Source: Acidobacteriaceae bacterium
Lineage (GTDB): Bacteria; Acidobacteriota; Terriglobia; Terriglobales; Acidobacteriaceae
Assembly: GCA_003160215.1 (NCBI GenBank)
Contig: PLQW01000205.1
Coordinates: 3,448 to 49,243 of the forward strand
Direction: 5' to 3'
DNA: 45,796 nucleotides
This document shows, in pieces, positions 27,020 to 35,799 of the stretch. Made by a program: the position numbers and the translations under genes. How positions within the stretch are numbered: the first letter of the stretch is position 1; the number at the start of each line of letters is the position of its first letter. The notes beneath the pieces were generated by a model. The model was not told the origin of the DNA. It did no database searches and saw only the letters and a program-made list of their open reading frames with translations.

Positions 27020-28693
27020 CTACGGCTTGTTCGGCGCGTTGGGCACGGGCCCGAGCTGGCGCGGGCTGAACTCGCTGCGGTGGCGGCTGTAGAGCATATA
27101 CACCGTCAACCCGATAATCAGCCATACGAAGAAACGCAGCCAGGTCAAGATCGGCAGGCCCGACATCAGCAGCACACAAAACACTACGCTGAGGATCGGC
27201 GCCGCCAGCCCGCCCGGAGCGCGGAATCCGCGGCGTCGCTCCGGCTGCTTGCGCCGCAGAATGATGACCCCAATCGACACCAGAACAAACGCGAACAGCG
27301 TACCGATATTCGACAAGTCCGACAGCGTGCCAATGTCGAGAATGCCGCCGGGAATCCCCACCAGGAATCCGGCGATCCAAGTTGCGGTGGCCGGGGTGCG
27401 AAATCGCGGATGGACGCGGCTGAACAATTTGGGCAGCAAGCCATCGCGCGACATCGAGAACCACACCCGCGCTTGTCCCAACTGGAACACCAGCAGCGAC
27501 GAGATCATGCCCATCATCGCGCCGAAAAGAACGGCCAGCTCCGTCCAGTGCAGCAGCGCGGACTTCGTGGTTCCCGCCAACTTGCTCATGCTGTTGACTA
27601 CCGGCGCGGCATCGTCAATCAAGGTTCGCCAGGGAACGATGCCGGTCAGCACGACGGCAACGGCAATGTAGAGTACGGTGCAAACGATCAGCGTGGCGAT
27701 AATTCCGATCGGCAGATCGCGCTGCGGGTTGCGCGCCTCCTCGGCCGCGGTCGAGACCGAGTCGAATCCGATATAGGTGAAGAAGATGATCGAGCCGCCG
27801 GTCAGCACGCCCGGCCATCCCTCCGGCGCGAACGGGTGATAGTTGGCGGGATGAATGAATCGCATCCCCACAAACACGAAGGCCAGGATGGCGGCGATCT
27901 TCAGGATCACCATGACGTTGTTGGTCTCGGCGGATTCGCGGATGCCGCGCACCAGCACCACCGTCAGCAACAACACGATCAGGAATGCCGGAAGGTTGAA
28001 GCCAAAATGCCAGCCCGGGGCGTAGAGCACATTGTTTTGCAAGTCGGTCAGACCGCCGGGCAAGTATGCGGGGGTGATCCACCGCAGTGCAGGATGCCAG
28101 CCGAACCAACTGAACGTGGCGACCATGTGCGCGGCGAACCCAACGCTCACCGCCATGTTGCTGACCGCGTACTCCAGGATGAGGTCCCAGCCGATGATCC
28201 ACGCGATCAACTCGCCCATGGTGGCGTAGGTGTAGGTGTAGGCGCTGCCGGCGATCGGGATCATGGACGCCAGCTCCGCATAGCAAAGCCCGGTAAAGGC
28301 GCAGACGATGGCCACCAGCACCAGGGAAATCGCCAGCGCCGGACCAGCGCCCGGACGGCCCAGCGTGGCCGCGTGATGCACCAGGTAGTCGGCCAGGGGT
28401 GCGTTCAGGATGGACGATGTGTTGAACTTCTGTCCGGCAATCGCCGTGCCTACCACGGTGAAGATGCCCGAGCCAATGACCGCGCCGATGCCGAGCCCGG
28501 TCAGCGACCACGGGCCCAGCGTCTTCTTAAGCCGATGTTCCGGCTCCTCCGAATCGGAGATCAGCTTGTCGATGGACTTGCACGCGAAGAGTTGGTTCGC
28601 CAGGGTAAAGCTCCCGGGAGTGCTGGAATCAGTGCCTCCGAATTCAAACAGAAAGCAAGGCGAAAGGGCAAGCCGGGTGCAATGTCTGTGCAC
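27020..28693 (-). CDS. APC-family amino acid permease (CAT-like)
   Basis: This 557-residue protein from a GTG at 28693 is related to the permease at 2592. Shared blocks include GLGIGAVIGSGIF near 66, IPIAGSAYTYTYATMGE near 150, GWDLILEYAVSN, FFTYIGFDSVSTAAEEARNPQ near 315 and MSRDGLLP near 430. A GCGAGG site about 5 bp before the GTG supports that start. Homology with the 2592 protein would instead place the start near residue 31 (at TLANQLFACKS), but only CTG is available there. It is on the same strand as, and 24 bp before, the deaminase gene, so a nucleoside or amino-acid salvage operon is possible; substrate unknown. Confidence 0.9.
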   Translation of the reverse strand: MHRHCTRLALSPCFLFEFGGTDSSTPGSFTLANQLFACKSIDKLISDSEEPEHRLKKTLGPWSLTGLGIGAVIGSGIFTVVGTAIAGQKFNTSSILNAPLADYLVHHAATLGRPGAGPALAISLVLVAIVCAFTGLCYAELASMIPIAGSAYTYTYATMGELIAWIIGWDLILEYAVSNMAVSVGFAAHMVATFSWFGWHPALRWITPAYLPGGLTDLQNNVLYAPGWHFGFNLPAFLIVLLLTVVLVRGIRESAETNNVMVILKIAAILAFVFVGMRFIHPANYHPFAPEGWPGVLTGGSIIFFTYIGFDSVSTAAEEARNPQRDLPIGIIATLIVCTVLYIAVAVVLTGIVPWRTLIDDAAPVVNSMSKLAGTTKSALLHWTELAVLFGAMMGMISSLLVFQLGQARVWFSMSRDGLLPKLFSRVHPRFRTPATATWIAGFLVGIPGGILDIGTLSDLSNIGTLFAFVLVSIGVIILRRKQPERRRGFRAPGGLAAPILSVVFCVLLMSGLPILTWLRFFVWLIIGLTVYMLYSRHRSEFSPRQLGPVPNAPNKP

Positions 28694-28810
28694 CGTCGCC
28701 TCGCCTGCGCCGGTTCGCGGTCAGCACCGGCCTGAAGTTTAACTTGATTTTCTCCGGCTTTCGCGTAATCCTCCAGCCGCGGCATACCGTGTCGCTCGTT
28801 GGAGGGTCAA

Positions 28811-29824
28811 ATGTATTGGTTGATCACCGATCGCAACGTAGAAGCTAACGGATTTGGTGGCGACTTTGCCAGCCTGACATTCTGGACGGCCCCGATTACA
28901 GCCGACCCAACCGTGAAAGCGTCCTGGACGCAAGTTACCAAGGAGCAGTTTCGCCAGCAGCTCGTGGCCATCACCGACCAATTTCCATCTCCGCTGGTGA
29001 CCGCTCCCAAGGACCAGAAACAGGTCACATTCTTCGTCCATGGCTTTAATGAAGCGTGGCCAGATGCCATGGGGCTCTACCAAAAGGTAGTCAACAACCT
29101 TTATTCCGGACTGGACAGCCTGGGTGAGTGTATTTCATTCGATTGGCCATCGAAGGGGTATGTGTTTGGGTATCTTCCCGATCGCTCAGAGGCCCGGCAG
29201 GCGGCGCAGGACTTTGCCAATGTCATGGGGGACCTCTACGACTGGATGCTGATGAAGCAATATACCGGAAAAGCCGATGCGCAGAACGCCTGCAAGGCCA
29301 AGACGTCGGTCATTGCTCATAGCATGGGGAACTATGTGCTGGAAAATGCCATGAACTTTGCCTGGACCCAAAAGAACCGCCCTCTGCTCGTCAGCTTGAT
29401 CCAGGAAGCGCTCATGGTAGCCGCCGACGTCGACAACGATCTTTTCGGCAGTGGAGAGGTTGTTACAGCGGGCAACGGAGAGGGAATAGCAAACCTAACC
29501 TATCGCGTGACCGCGCTCTACAGCGGGCGTGATGCGGTTTTGGGAGCATCGGCCGGCCTCAAACACTTCGGCAAGAGAAGACTGGGAAGAAGCGGCCTGG
29601 ATCGTACTCTCCCCGTGCCGGACAATGTTTGGGATATAGATTGTTCGCAACTGATTGCTGCCACGGTTGGCGGACTCGGGGTACATAGCTCTTACTTCGA
29701 CCCCAAGGAGTCTAACTGCTATGGGTTGATGCAGGAGCTTCTTAGAGGTATCGACCGGAGCGTTCTCATCTCGCAAGGATTGGTGCCATCGGCACTCACC
29801 AAAGCGCAAGTTGCCGGAACGTGA
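28811..29824 (+). CDS. Alpha/beta-hydrolase of the DUF900 type
   Basis: About 337 residues from the ATG at 28811, which follows GGAGGG at 28801-28806. FFVHGFNEAW near 75 carries the HGFN oxyanion-hole motif; TSVIAHSMGNYVLENAM near 170 is the G/H-S-M-G nucleophile elbow with the catalytic Ser; VAADVDND near 200 holds the likely Asp; and a late GGLGVHSSYF near 300 supplies the His. This order is that of DUF900 hydrolases, whose substrates are unknown. No signal peptide is seen, so it is probably cytosolic. It is divergent from the permease and stands alone. Confidence 0.75.
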   Translation: MYWLITDRNVEANGFGGDFASLTFWTAPITADPTVKASWTQVTKEQFRQQLVAITDQFPSPLVTAPKDQKQVTFFVHGFNEAWPDAMGLYQKVVNNLYSGLDSLGECISFDWPSKGYVFGYLPDRSEARQAAQDFANVMGDLYDWMLMKQYTGKADAQNACKAKTSVIAHSMGNYVLENAMNFAWTQKNRPLLVSLIQEALMVAADVDNDLFGSGEVVTAGNGEGIANLTYRVTALYSGRDAVLGASAGLKHFGKRRLGRSGLDRTLPVPDNVWDIDCSQLIAATVGGLGVHSSYFDPKESNCYGLMQELLRGIDRSVLISQGLVPSALTKAQVAGT

Positions 29825-30018
29825 GAAAGCTTCTCGCACAGATGCCAGTGCGGTGACAGATTGCGTGCGGAGGCTGCTGGAAAAGCGCTGTTCGGGTAGT
29901 GCGGGCCTTCAGGCCCGCGTCCAAACTGTTCGCAATGACTAGGGTATTATAGATGGTAGGCGAGAACTGTGCCGTCCCTGAAGGGACTCGTTAATTTTCC
30001 CGTTTTGCTTGTAGTCCT
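29825..30018. repeat. Three dispersed repeat units in a row
   Basis: This gap between convergent genes has a single end of the 16-bp TIR family (GAGGCTGCTGGAAAAG, 29870-29885). Next is a family B unit (GGGTAGTGCGGGCCTTCAGG at 29894-29913, continuing to 29927), then a family A core (GAGAACTGTGCCGTCCCTGA at 29959-29978, followed by AGGGACTCGTTA). The stacking suggests that this intergenic site repeatedly accepts repeats. Confidence 0.65.
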
Positions 30019-32316
30019 CTACTTCCCTGGCGCTAGTATCTCCTCGAAGTGGCTCTCGATCATGTGGAACAAATGCGTGCGCGCGGCCATTCCGGCAATG
30101 CCATGTGTTTTGCCGGGATACACCATCAGTTGGAACTGCTTGCCTGAGTTGATAAACGCGTTGACCATTTGAATGGTGTTCTGCATGTGCACGTTGTCAT
30201 CGCTGGTGCCGTGCACCTCCAGCAGGTTGCCGTGCAAATTCGCCGCGAAGTTTACTGGCGAGCTCTTTCGGTATCCCTCTGCGTTGTCGTTCGGCAGGCC
30301 CATGTAGCGTTCGGTATAGATGGAGTCGTAATTGCGCCAATCGGTCACCGGCGCCACCGCCACCCCGCCCTTGAACAGGTCGGTGTGTTCGAGCGTGTAC
30401 AGCGTGAAGTATCCGCCGTAGCTCCAGCCCCAGAATCCAAGCCGGTTCCCATCCAGTTGCGGAAACTGTTGCAGCGCCTGCTTCAACGCAGCCATCTGGT
30501 CGTTGAACTCGGTCTCGCCGAAGTTATGCTTGATGGCCACGGCGAAGGCCTTGCCCCGTCCCGCCATGCCGCGGTTGTCTACCTTCAAGATGGCGAACCC
30601 CTGCCGCGCCAGAACTTGGTCGAACAGGTCAACGACGCCCCAGGCATCGAGCACGCTCTGCGCTCCCGGGCCACCATAGGGATTGACGATGAGCGGAGCT
30701 TTGCCGTTTACCATCATCGGTCCGCCCGCCGGTAGCAGGACCACGCCCTGCAGCGTAGTGGTACCGTCGGCGGCCTTGAAGTCCACGAACTTCGGAGTCA
30801 ACAGGTTGTAGGCCTCGACGCCGCGCGCATTCCAAAACGCGTTGCAGGCCCCGTCGATGGTGCACAGCGAAACAGTCGGCGGTGTAGTCAGCGCCGAGTA
30901 ACGGTCCACATAATACTTGGAATTTCTGGGATCGAAGTCCGCAAAGTGCGATCCATCTTCCTTCGAAATGCGGTGGAAGTTTTGCCCATCCAGCCCCACG
31001 GCGTAGAGGTTGGTCTGCCGCCAATCGCCTTGGTTAGCCGAGAAGTAGACCACCCCCTGCTTTTCGTCAACGCCATCGATGCTCTTGACTTCCCAGTCGC
31101 CATGCGTGAGTTGGGCCACCATTGTTGCTGCGCTGCTGAGCGGCTTCTGCTTATCGAACTGGTACAGGTAAATGTGGTTGTGCCCGTCACGCCAGCTCGT
31201 CCACAAGTACCGATCGCCGGAAGACAAGGTCTGGAAATCCACTTCGGGATGCATGTCGATCCAGGCGTCGGTCGTCTCGGTCATCATCAGGGTCCACTTG
31301 CCGTTGTTGACATCCACAAAATACAAGTCCAGCCGGTTTTGTAACCGGTTGAGGGCCATCGCCCACAGCACGCCTTCGCGCACCCATCCGAAACGCGGAA
31401 TCAATACATTGGGATTGTTCGACAGCGGCAGGTCGTCGTTGTTGCCCGTTCCCGCGGTGATCCACTTGATCTTGCCACCATCGGGGCCCACCACGGCCAA
31501 ACGCACATCGGGGTTCGGATCGCCGGGTTGGGGATACTTCTCCTGGTCCACGGTCGCATGGGTAAGCATCCAGTCGGTGATGGGATACATGGGCACTTCC
31601 TTCTCGTTCATCTGCAGAAAAGCGATCTGCTTGCCGTCCGGAGACCAGAAGTAATTGCTGCGCGTGTACAGCTCTTCCAAGTACACCCAGTCGACTTCGC
31701 CGTTCAGCAGGTTGTCGTTGCCATCTTTGGTCAGAACTCGTTCGTTGCCGCCGTCCACTCGCTGCACATAGAGGTTGTGTTTGCGCACATACGAGATCCG
31801 GCTTCCATCCGGCGAGAACTGCGGATCGACTACCCCATCGGAGCTGCTCGTGATCTGCACGGCGGTGCCGCTGTCCAGGGTGTAAAGCCAAAGGTGCCCC
31901 ATGGAGTCGAACAGCAACTTCTTGGAATCAGGCGACCAGCGATAGGCGCCAATGGAGTAACGCTGGGCCGCTTCCTTCTTGCGTTCGTCCTTGATGGCGC
32001 TGGTGGGCGGAGCCAGCGATGCCAGCTTCTCGCTCGCCACCAGCACGGCCGGCTTGTCCGTGGTCACGTCCACGTAATACAGAGCTCCGTGTTCGCCGCT
32101 GTCGTCACGCTGTACGAAAGAAACCTTCGAGCCGTCGGGACTCCACTTCAGGTCCTCCGGACCGCGGCCGAGTATGCCGCCGGGCTTGAAGATCTCTTCA
32201 ATCGTCAGCTCTTTTTTCGCTTGTGACTCCTGCGATGAAGGGGAGGGGACAGATTGCGCAAGCAAGAATGAAGTGGGCAGCACACAGCAGACCAATGCAG
32301 CGAACCGTGTTTTCAC
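30019..32316 (-). CDS. Secreted S9-family (DPP IV-like) serine peptidase
   Basis: This 765-residue protein begins with a GTG at 32316, preceded by a GGAG site about 6 bp away, and a signal peptide (FAALVCCVLPTSFLLAQ). Residues ~50-500 form a beta-propeller, with repeated WSPDGSKVSF, WSPDSKKLLF, FSPDGSRISY and WSPDGKQIAF motifs (N-terminal DPPIV domain). The C-terminal alpha/beta-hydrolase domain carries NPYGGPGAQ near 550, GFWGWSYGGYFTLY near 640 (catalytic Ser), HGTSDDNVHMQNT near 710 (Asp) and YPGKTHGI near 745 (His). It trims dipeptides from peptides in the periplasm or outside. No partner genes are adjacent. Confidence 0.92.
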   Translation of the reverse strand: MKTRFAALVCCVLPTSFLLAQSVPSPSSQESQAKKELTIEEIFKPGGILGRGPEDLKWSPDGSKVSFVQRDDSGEHGALYYVDVTTDKPAVLVASEKLASLAPPTSAIKDERKKEAAQRYSIGAYRWSPDSKKLLFDSMGHLWLYTLDSGTAVQITSSSDGVVDPQFSPDGSRISYVRKHNLYVQRVDGGNERVLTKDGNDNLLNGEVDWVYLEELYTRSNYFWSPDGKQIAFLQMNEKEVPMYPITDWMLTHATVDQEKYPQPGDPNPDVRLAVVGPDGGKIKWITAGTGNNDDLPLSNNPNVLIPRFGWVREGVLWAMALNRLQNRLDLYFVDVNNGKWTLMMTETTDAWIDMHPEVDFQTLSSGDRYLWTSWRDGHNHIYLYQFDKQKPLSSAATMVAQLTHGDWEVKSIDGVDEKQGVVYFSANQGDWRQTNLYAVGLDGQNFHRISKEDGSHFADFDPRNSKYYVDRYSALTTPPTVSLCTIDGACNAFWNARGVEAYNLLTPKFVDFKAADGTTTLQGVVLLPAGGPMMVNGKAPLIVNPYGGPGAQSVLDAWGVVDLFDQVLARQGFAILKVDNRGMAGRGKAFAVAIKHNFGETEFNDQMAALKQALQQFPQLDGNRLGFWGWSYGGYFTLYTLEHTDLFKGGVAVAPVTDWRNYDSIYTERYMGLPNDNAEGYRKSSPVNFAANLHGNLLEVHGTSDDNVHMQNTIQMVNAFINSGKQFQLMVYPGKTHGIAGMAARTHLFHMIESHFEEILAPGK

Positions 32317-32488
32317 GTTAGCTCCGACCAGGAAAATCTGTAGCGGGAAAGTTTATATCAGGACAGCCCGTTTATGGGGTGAGAGAGATTGTCTCAATAC
32401 GCCGAAAACCTTAGTCCGCCAACCTGCCTCCTCTCAGAGGGCTTGGTTTCTGCGTGCTAGAATCCCAGCAGGTTCCCTTGGGGTCCAG

Positions 32489-33286
32489 ATGAATTCAGAT
32501 CTGCAAAAGCTGATCGACTTGCAAGTGGTCGATGCCCGGATTGCCGCGCTTAAGGCCGAGATCGCGGCCCTGCCCAAACAGGTGGCGCAGATCGAGGCCA
32601 AGCTCGCCGGTTCCAAAGCCCAACTCGACGCCGCCCACGCCGCGATGAAGGCCGACGAGATCGCCCGCCGCAAGCACGAGTCCGACATCAAGGACCAGCA
32701 GGAGAAGATCAGCAGGTATCGCGACCAGTCGCTGAAGGTCAAAACCAACGACGAGTATAGGGCGCTGAACCACGAGATCCAGTTTGCCGAGGCGGAGATC
32801 CAAAAGCTGGAAGACAAGATCCTGGAAATCATGGTCGCTACCGACGCGCGCAAAGAGGCAATGAAGCAGGCTGAGGTTGCGCTCAAGGCCGACACCGCCG
32901 CAAATGAAAAAGAGAAAGACCACGCGCGGGCGCAGACGGCCGAGGACGAAAAGCAGCTCGCGGAGTTGAACGCGGCCCGTAAGGAACTGCGTTCCGGAGT
33001 CGCCGAGGAAAGCCTCAACCATTACGACCGGGTACTTAAGCTACGCGGCTCCGCCACGGCGCCGGTTCATGAAGATGAAAGTTGCTCGGCTTGCCGGGTC
33101 CGGCTGCGCCCGCAGGTGTTCCAGGAAGTCATGAGCAACGAGCAGATCATCACCTGCTTCTACTGCAATCGGATTCTGTACTACGTTCCCCCGCCACCCC
33201 AGCCGGAAGAAGAGGCGGCGAGGAGCGGCAAAGCGAAACCTGCCAAAGAAGAGTCCGTCGAGGCCGACGAGTCCGCAGCGCAGTAG
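32489..33286 (+). CDS. Coiled-coil zinc-ribbon protein (C4-type, CdsZ-like)
   Basis: About 265 residues from the ATG at 32489; the frame is open upstream without protein character. Residues ~5-190 form a long charged coiled coil (LIDLQVVDARIAALKAEI, then repeats rich in K/E/A/Q). A C4 zinc ribbon follows near 199-231: CSACRVRLRPQVFQEV and IITCFYCNRILYY, the zf-RING_7 layout. The tail is charged. In other bacteria these proteins are linked to cell-cycle or translation control. The gene is followed 8 bp later by a HigA-like regulator. Confidence 0.85.
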   Translation: MNSDLQKLIDLQVVDARIAALKAEIAALPKQVAQIEAKLAGSKAQLDAAHAAMKADEIARRKHESDIKDQQEKISRYRDQSLKVKTNDEYRALNHEIQFAEAEIQKLEDKILEIMVATDARKEAMKQAEVALKADTAANEKEKDHARAQTAEDEKQLAELNAARKELRSGVAEESLNHYDRVLKLRGSATAPVHEDESCSACRVRLRPQVFQEVMSNEQIITCFYCNRILYYVPPPPQPEEEAARSGKAKPAKEESVEADESAAQ

Positions 33287-33294
33287 GGAACTCT

Positions 33295-33690
33295 ATGTTG
33301 AATCCGCCGCATCCGGGCGAATTTATCCGTACCGAAATTATCGAGCCGCTTGGCCTGTCCGTTACAGGGGCCGCCGAAGTGCTGGGTGTTTCCCGGCCCG
33401 CGCTGTCGAGCCTGCTCAACGGCAAGTCCGACCTGTCCGGAGAGATGGCCCTCCGAATCGAAAAAGCGTTTGGTCCCAGGATGGACACGCTCATGCGAAT
33501 GCAGTCTGCCTATGACATTGCCCGCACGCGTAAGCGCGAGAGCAAGATTCGCGTTCGGCGCTATCGTCCGACCGCGGCCATGCGGGAGTTTGTCGGAATC
33601 AGAAAAGACCGCTCCGAGTTTCGCGATCCTGTCGAATACGTGCGCGGCTTGCGGCGCGGCAGCCGGATTGAGCGGCTCGGGAAACAATGA
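33295..33690 (+). CDS. HigA-type XRE antitoxin/regulator without an adjacent toxin
   Basis: This 131-residue protein starts at the ATG at 33295 (MLNPPHPGEFIRTEI), 8 bp after the zinc-ribbon gene. The PPHPGEFIRTE opening and the helix-turn-helix with VSRPALSSLLNGK are characteristic of HigA antitoxins, which bind DNA and neutralise a HigB ribosome-dependent nuclease. The usual ~100 residues are extended by a basic tail (RTRKRESKIRVRRYRP). higB normally precedes higA, but here the upstream gene is the zinc-ribbon gene and nothing toxin-like follows. It is either an orphan or a repurposed regulator. Confidence 0.8.
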   Translation: MLNPPHPGEFIRTEIIEPLGLSVTGAAEVLGVSRPALSSLLNGKSDLSGEMALRIEKAFGPRMDTLMRMQSAYDIARTRKRESKIRVRRYRPTAAMREFVGIRKDRSEFRDPVEYVRGLRRGSRIERLGKQ

Positions 33691-33993
33691 CGGTTCTGGA
33701 GTTGTTGAATGAGGGCGGCCATACAGAACGACGAAGGAACTTTTCTTCGATTTTTTCAGGTCAGAGTAGGTATTGAGGTGTCATGCTGAGCGAGCGTTCG
33801 CCGGGTTTAGCAAACGCGAGTCGAAGCACCCCTATAGTCAAGCAGACCTCTGGTAGCCATAGGGGTCCTTCGACTCGTCGCTTCGCTCCTCGCTCAGGAT
33901 GACAGACTGAAGAACCCACCATTACCCACCATCCCGCGTAAGATAGGCGTTTAACTTCCTAGCGAGGACGCCCTGGCCGATTCCATCCCAGTC
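33691..33993. repeat. Long palindromic repeat (family C, copy 1)
   Basis: The gap to the methyltransferase gene holds a hairpin unit at 33779-33904. Left arm: TGTCATGCTGAGCGAGC, then CGAGTCGAAGCACCCCTAT. Right arm: CATAGGGGTCCTTCGACTCG, then GCTCAGGATGACA. The two arms complement each other over about 45 bp with a ~23-nt loop. A related unit is at 35311-35505. This is the widespread TCATCCTGAGC... type of repeat. No gene. Confidence 0.8.
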
Positions 33994-33999
33994 ATAACC

Positions 34000-35172
34000 G
34001 TGAACCATCGCGGCGCGGCGCGCCTGCGAGGCGGACACCTGTGGGTCTATCGCTCCGATCTGGTGCCGCCAGCCGAGGCCCCGGCCGGTTCGCTGGTTCA
34101 CGTCCACGATGAGCGTGGGCGCCGCCTGGGTTCGGCGCTCTACAGCAGTGCATCGCAGATTGCGATTCGCCTCCTGACCGGCGACGAAATCGCCGCAGCA
34201 CAACTCCCATCGCTCCTGCTGGAACGCATTGCCGCCGCAGTCCACTTTCGCGAGCAAATCGTGCGCGACACCGATTCCTACCGCGCGATCTTCAGCGAGG
34301 CCGACTTGCTGCCCGGGCTCATCCTCGACAAGTACAACGATGTGCTCACCATGCAGGCGTTGACCCAGGCGTTCGATCGCCAGGACCTGCGGCAGACAGT
34401 CCTCGACGCGATCGCCGAACACTTTCCCGAGGCCAGCGTCATCGAGCGCGTCGATGCCCACATTCGCGAACTGGAGCAATTGCCGCCGCGCGAGTCGCAA
34501 CTGGTTCGCGGCGAGCAATCCAGCACCATCTTCACCATGAACGATGTCCGCTTCCACTTCGACGGACTCGGCGGACAGAAGACCGGCGCCTTCCTCGACC
34601 AGCGCGAGAACTACGCCGCCGCCGCGCGCTACGCTCACGGAGACGCGCTCGACTGCTTCACCTATCAGGGAGGATTTGCGCTGCACCTCGCGCGGACATG
34701 TGGAACCGTCGCCGCCGTGGACTCGTCGCGTCCGGCGCTGGAAGTGGCGGAGCAGAACGAGCAGCTCAACCGGGCCACTCACCGTTGCGGCGAGATCGAA
34801 TGGATAGAAGCCAACGCCTTCGACCTGCTCAAGGACTACGCTATCGCGGGCCGGCAGTATGACACCATCGTTCTCGATCCACCGGCGTTCGCCAAGACCA
34901 AGCGCGCGGTGCCGACCGCGCTGCGCGGATATAAGGAGCTGAATCTTCGCGCCCTGAAGATGCTTCGGCCAGGCGGCATTCTCGTCTCCTGCTCCTGTTC
35001 GTTCCACGTCAGCGAGGCGGAATTCTTCGCGATGCTCGGCTCCGCCGCTGCCGATGCGGGCCGCCGAGTGCGAATTCTGGAAAAGCGCGGCCAGTCTCTC
35101 GACCATCCGATCCTGTTAAATGTGCCGGAAACCGCCTACCTGAAATGCGTTATTTGCCAGGTCATGGGGTAG
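34000..35172 (+). CDS. Class I SAM-dependent rRNA methyltransferase (RlmI-like)
   Basis: About 390 residues from the GTG at 34000. A PUA-like N-terminus (RLRGGHLWVYRSD, then a short barrel) precedes a Rossmann methyltransferase: GQKTGAFLDQREN near 190, DCFTYQGGF near 216 (SAM motif I), VLDPPAFAK near 290 (catalytic motif IV), and a Cys-containing VSCSCSFHVSE near 330. RlmI makes m5C1962 in 23S rRNA; the family also includes related m5C/m5U enzymes, so the exact base is inferred. The true N-terminus may be longer: the upstream frame is open back to about 33955 and encodes PVITVNHRGAARL, but no usual start codon lies there. No neighbours in the operon. Confidence 0.85.
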   Translation: MNHRGAARLRGGHLWVYRSDLVPPAEAPAGSLVHVHDERGRRLGSALYSSASQIAIRLLTGDEIAAAQLPSLLLERIAAAVHFREQIVRDTDSYRAIFSEADLLPGLILDKYNDVLTMQALTQAFDRQDLRQTVLDAIAEHFPEASVIERVDAHIRELEQLPPRESQLVRGEQSSTIFTMNDVRFHFDGLGGQKTGAFLDQRENYAAAARYAHGDALDCFTYQGGFALHLARTCGTVAAVDSSRPALEVAEQNEQLNRATHRCGEIEWIEANAFDLLKDYAIAGRQYDTIVLDPPAFAKTKRAVPTALRGYKELNLRALKMLRPGGILVSCSCSFHVSEAEFFAMLGSAAADAGRRVRILEKRGQSLDHPILLNVPETAYLKCVICQVMG

Positions 35173-35690
35173 GACGAAGCGGCGTGTGACGCGGAGCAAC
35201 AGGCTTTCAGAGACTGTGTCGCAAGTTCTGCCGTCCCTGCCGGACTCGGTCTTATTTTCACTTTACCCAGCGCTTCAGCTTGATTATTCATGAGCGCGCG
35301 TAATCTCTTGGAGTGTCATCCTGAGCCACGAGCGCAGCGAGGAGTCGAAGGAACCCTTTGGGCGCCAGCAATCCCGGACTTGCTGCTGTGCAAGGCGGCC
35401 ACACTGTGATTTGTGCGGCAATAGGGGTCCTTCGACTCCGCGCCCGCCCGACCCGCAAAAGAAGCGGGTCGGAGATTATTTGCGGGCGCTCCGCTCGGGA
35501 TGACACCTCACATTCATGAATAATCCAGCTGAAGCGCTGGGCTAAGATTTTTCGCCCCTTCGGGGCTGGTTCTGGTGCGCTTCCCTCGCTTTAGCCAAAC
35601 GAGAGATGATGTCGCGACGGAATACCAAATTTAAGTACAATATTATCTTATGCTTACAAGAGTAATCCCAGAGCAGATAAACTATCGAGC
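35173..35690. repeat. Repeat-rich gap with a 190-bp hairpin (family C, copy 2)
   Basis: The main feature is an imperfect palindrome at 35311-35505. Its left arm starts TGTCATCCTGAGCCACGAGC and its right arm ends GCTCGGGATGACA, with AGTCGAAGGAACCC opposite GGGGTCCTTCGACTC. Inside, GCGCCCGCCCGACCCGC is followed by GCGGGTC and GCGGGCGC, a secondary hairpin. A degenerate family A core (AAGTTCTGCCGTCCC) lies near 35222. The end of this stretch (35620-35700) is much more AT-rich than the rest and leads into the hsp20 promoter. Confidence 0.7.
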
Positions 35691-35696
35691 AATAGA

Positions 35697-35725
35697 TTGA
35701 CAACAAGACACTCATGTTTTATGCT
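35697..35725 (+). promoter_or_regulatory. Near-consensus sigma-70 promoter for hsp20
   Basis: TTGACA (35697-35702), 17-bp spacer, TATGCT (35720-35725). The start site would be near 35732, so the transcript begins at or just before the stem GCTAAG/CTTAGC (35734-35757), with a second small hairpin GGTC/GACC (35761-35773) and the GGAGG ribosome site at 35786-35790. Fully consensus boxes are rare in this GC-rich window, so the match is unlikely to be chance. Confidence 0.75.
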
Positions 35726-35799
35726 TCCTTCATGCTAAGATATGCATAAAACTTAGCGAAGGTCATAAAGACCGACATTTCATTGGAGGATTTGGAACC

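Noticed and set aside
26997-27464. Long N-terminal extension of the deaminase frame
   Set aside because: The upstream text is an off-frame reading of the permease gene; the ATG at 26996 precedes the family's natural N-terminus.
33070-33294. HigB toxin upstream of the HigA-like gene
   Set aside because: The region encodes the zinc-ribbon C-terminus in a well-supported frame; no RelE/HigB-like text is present.
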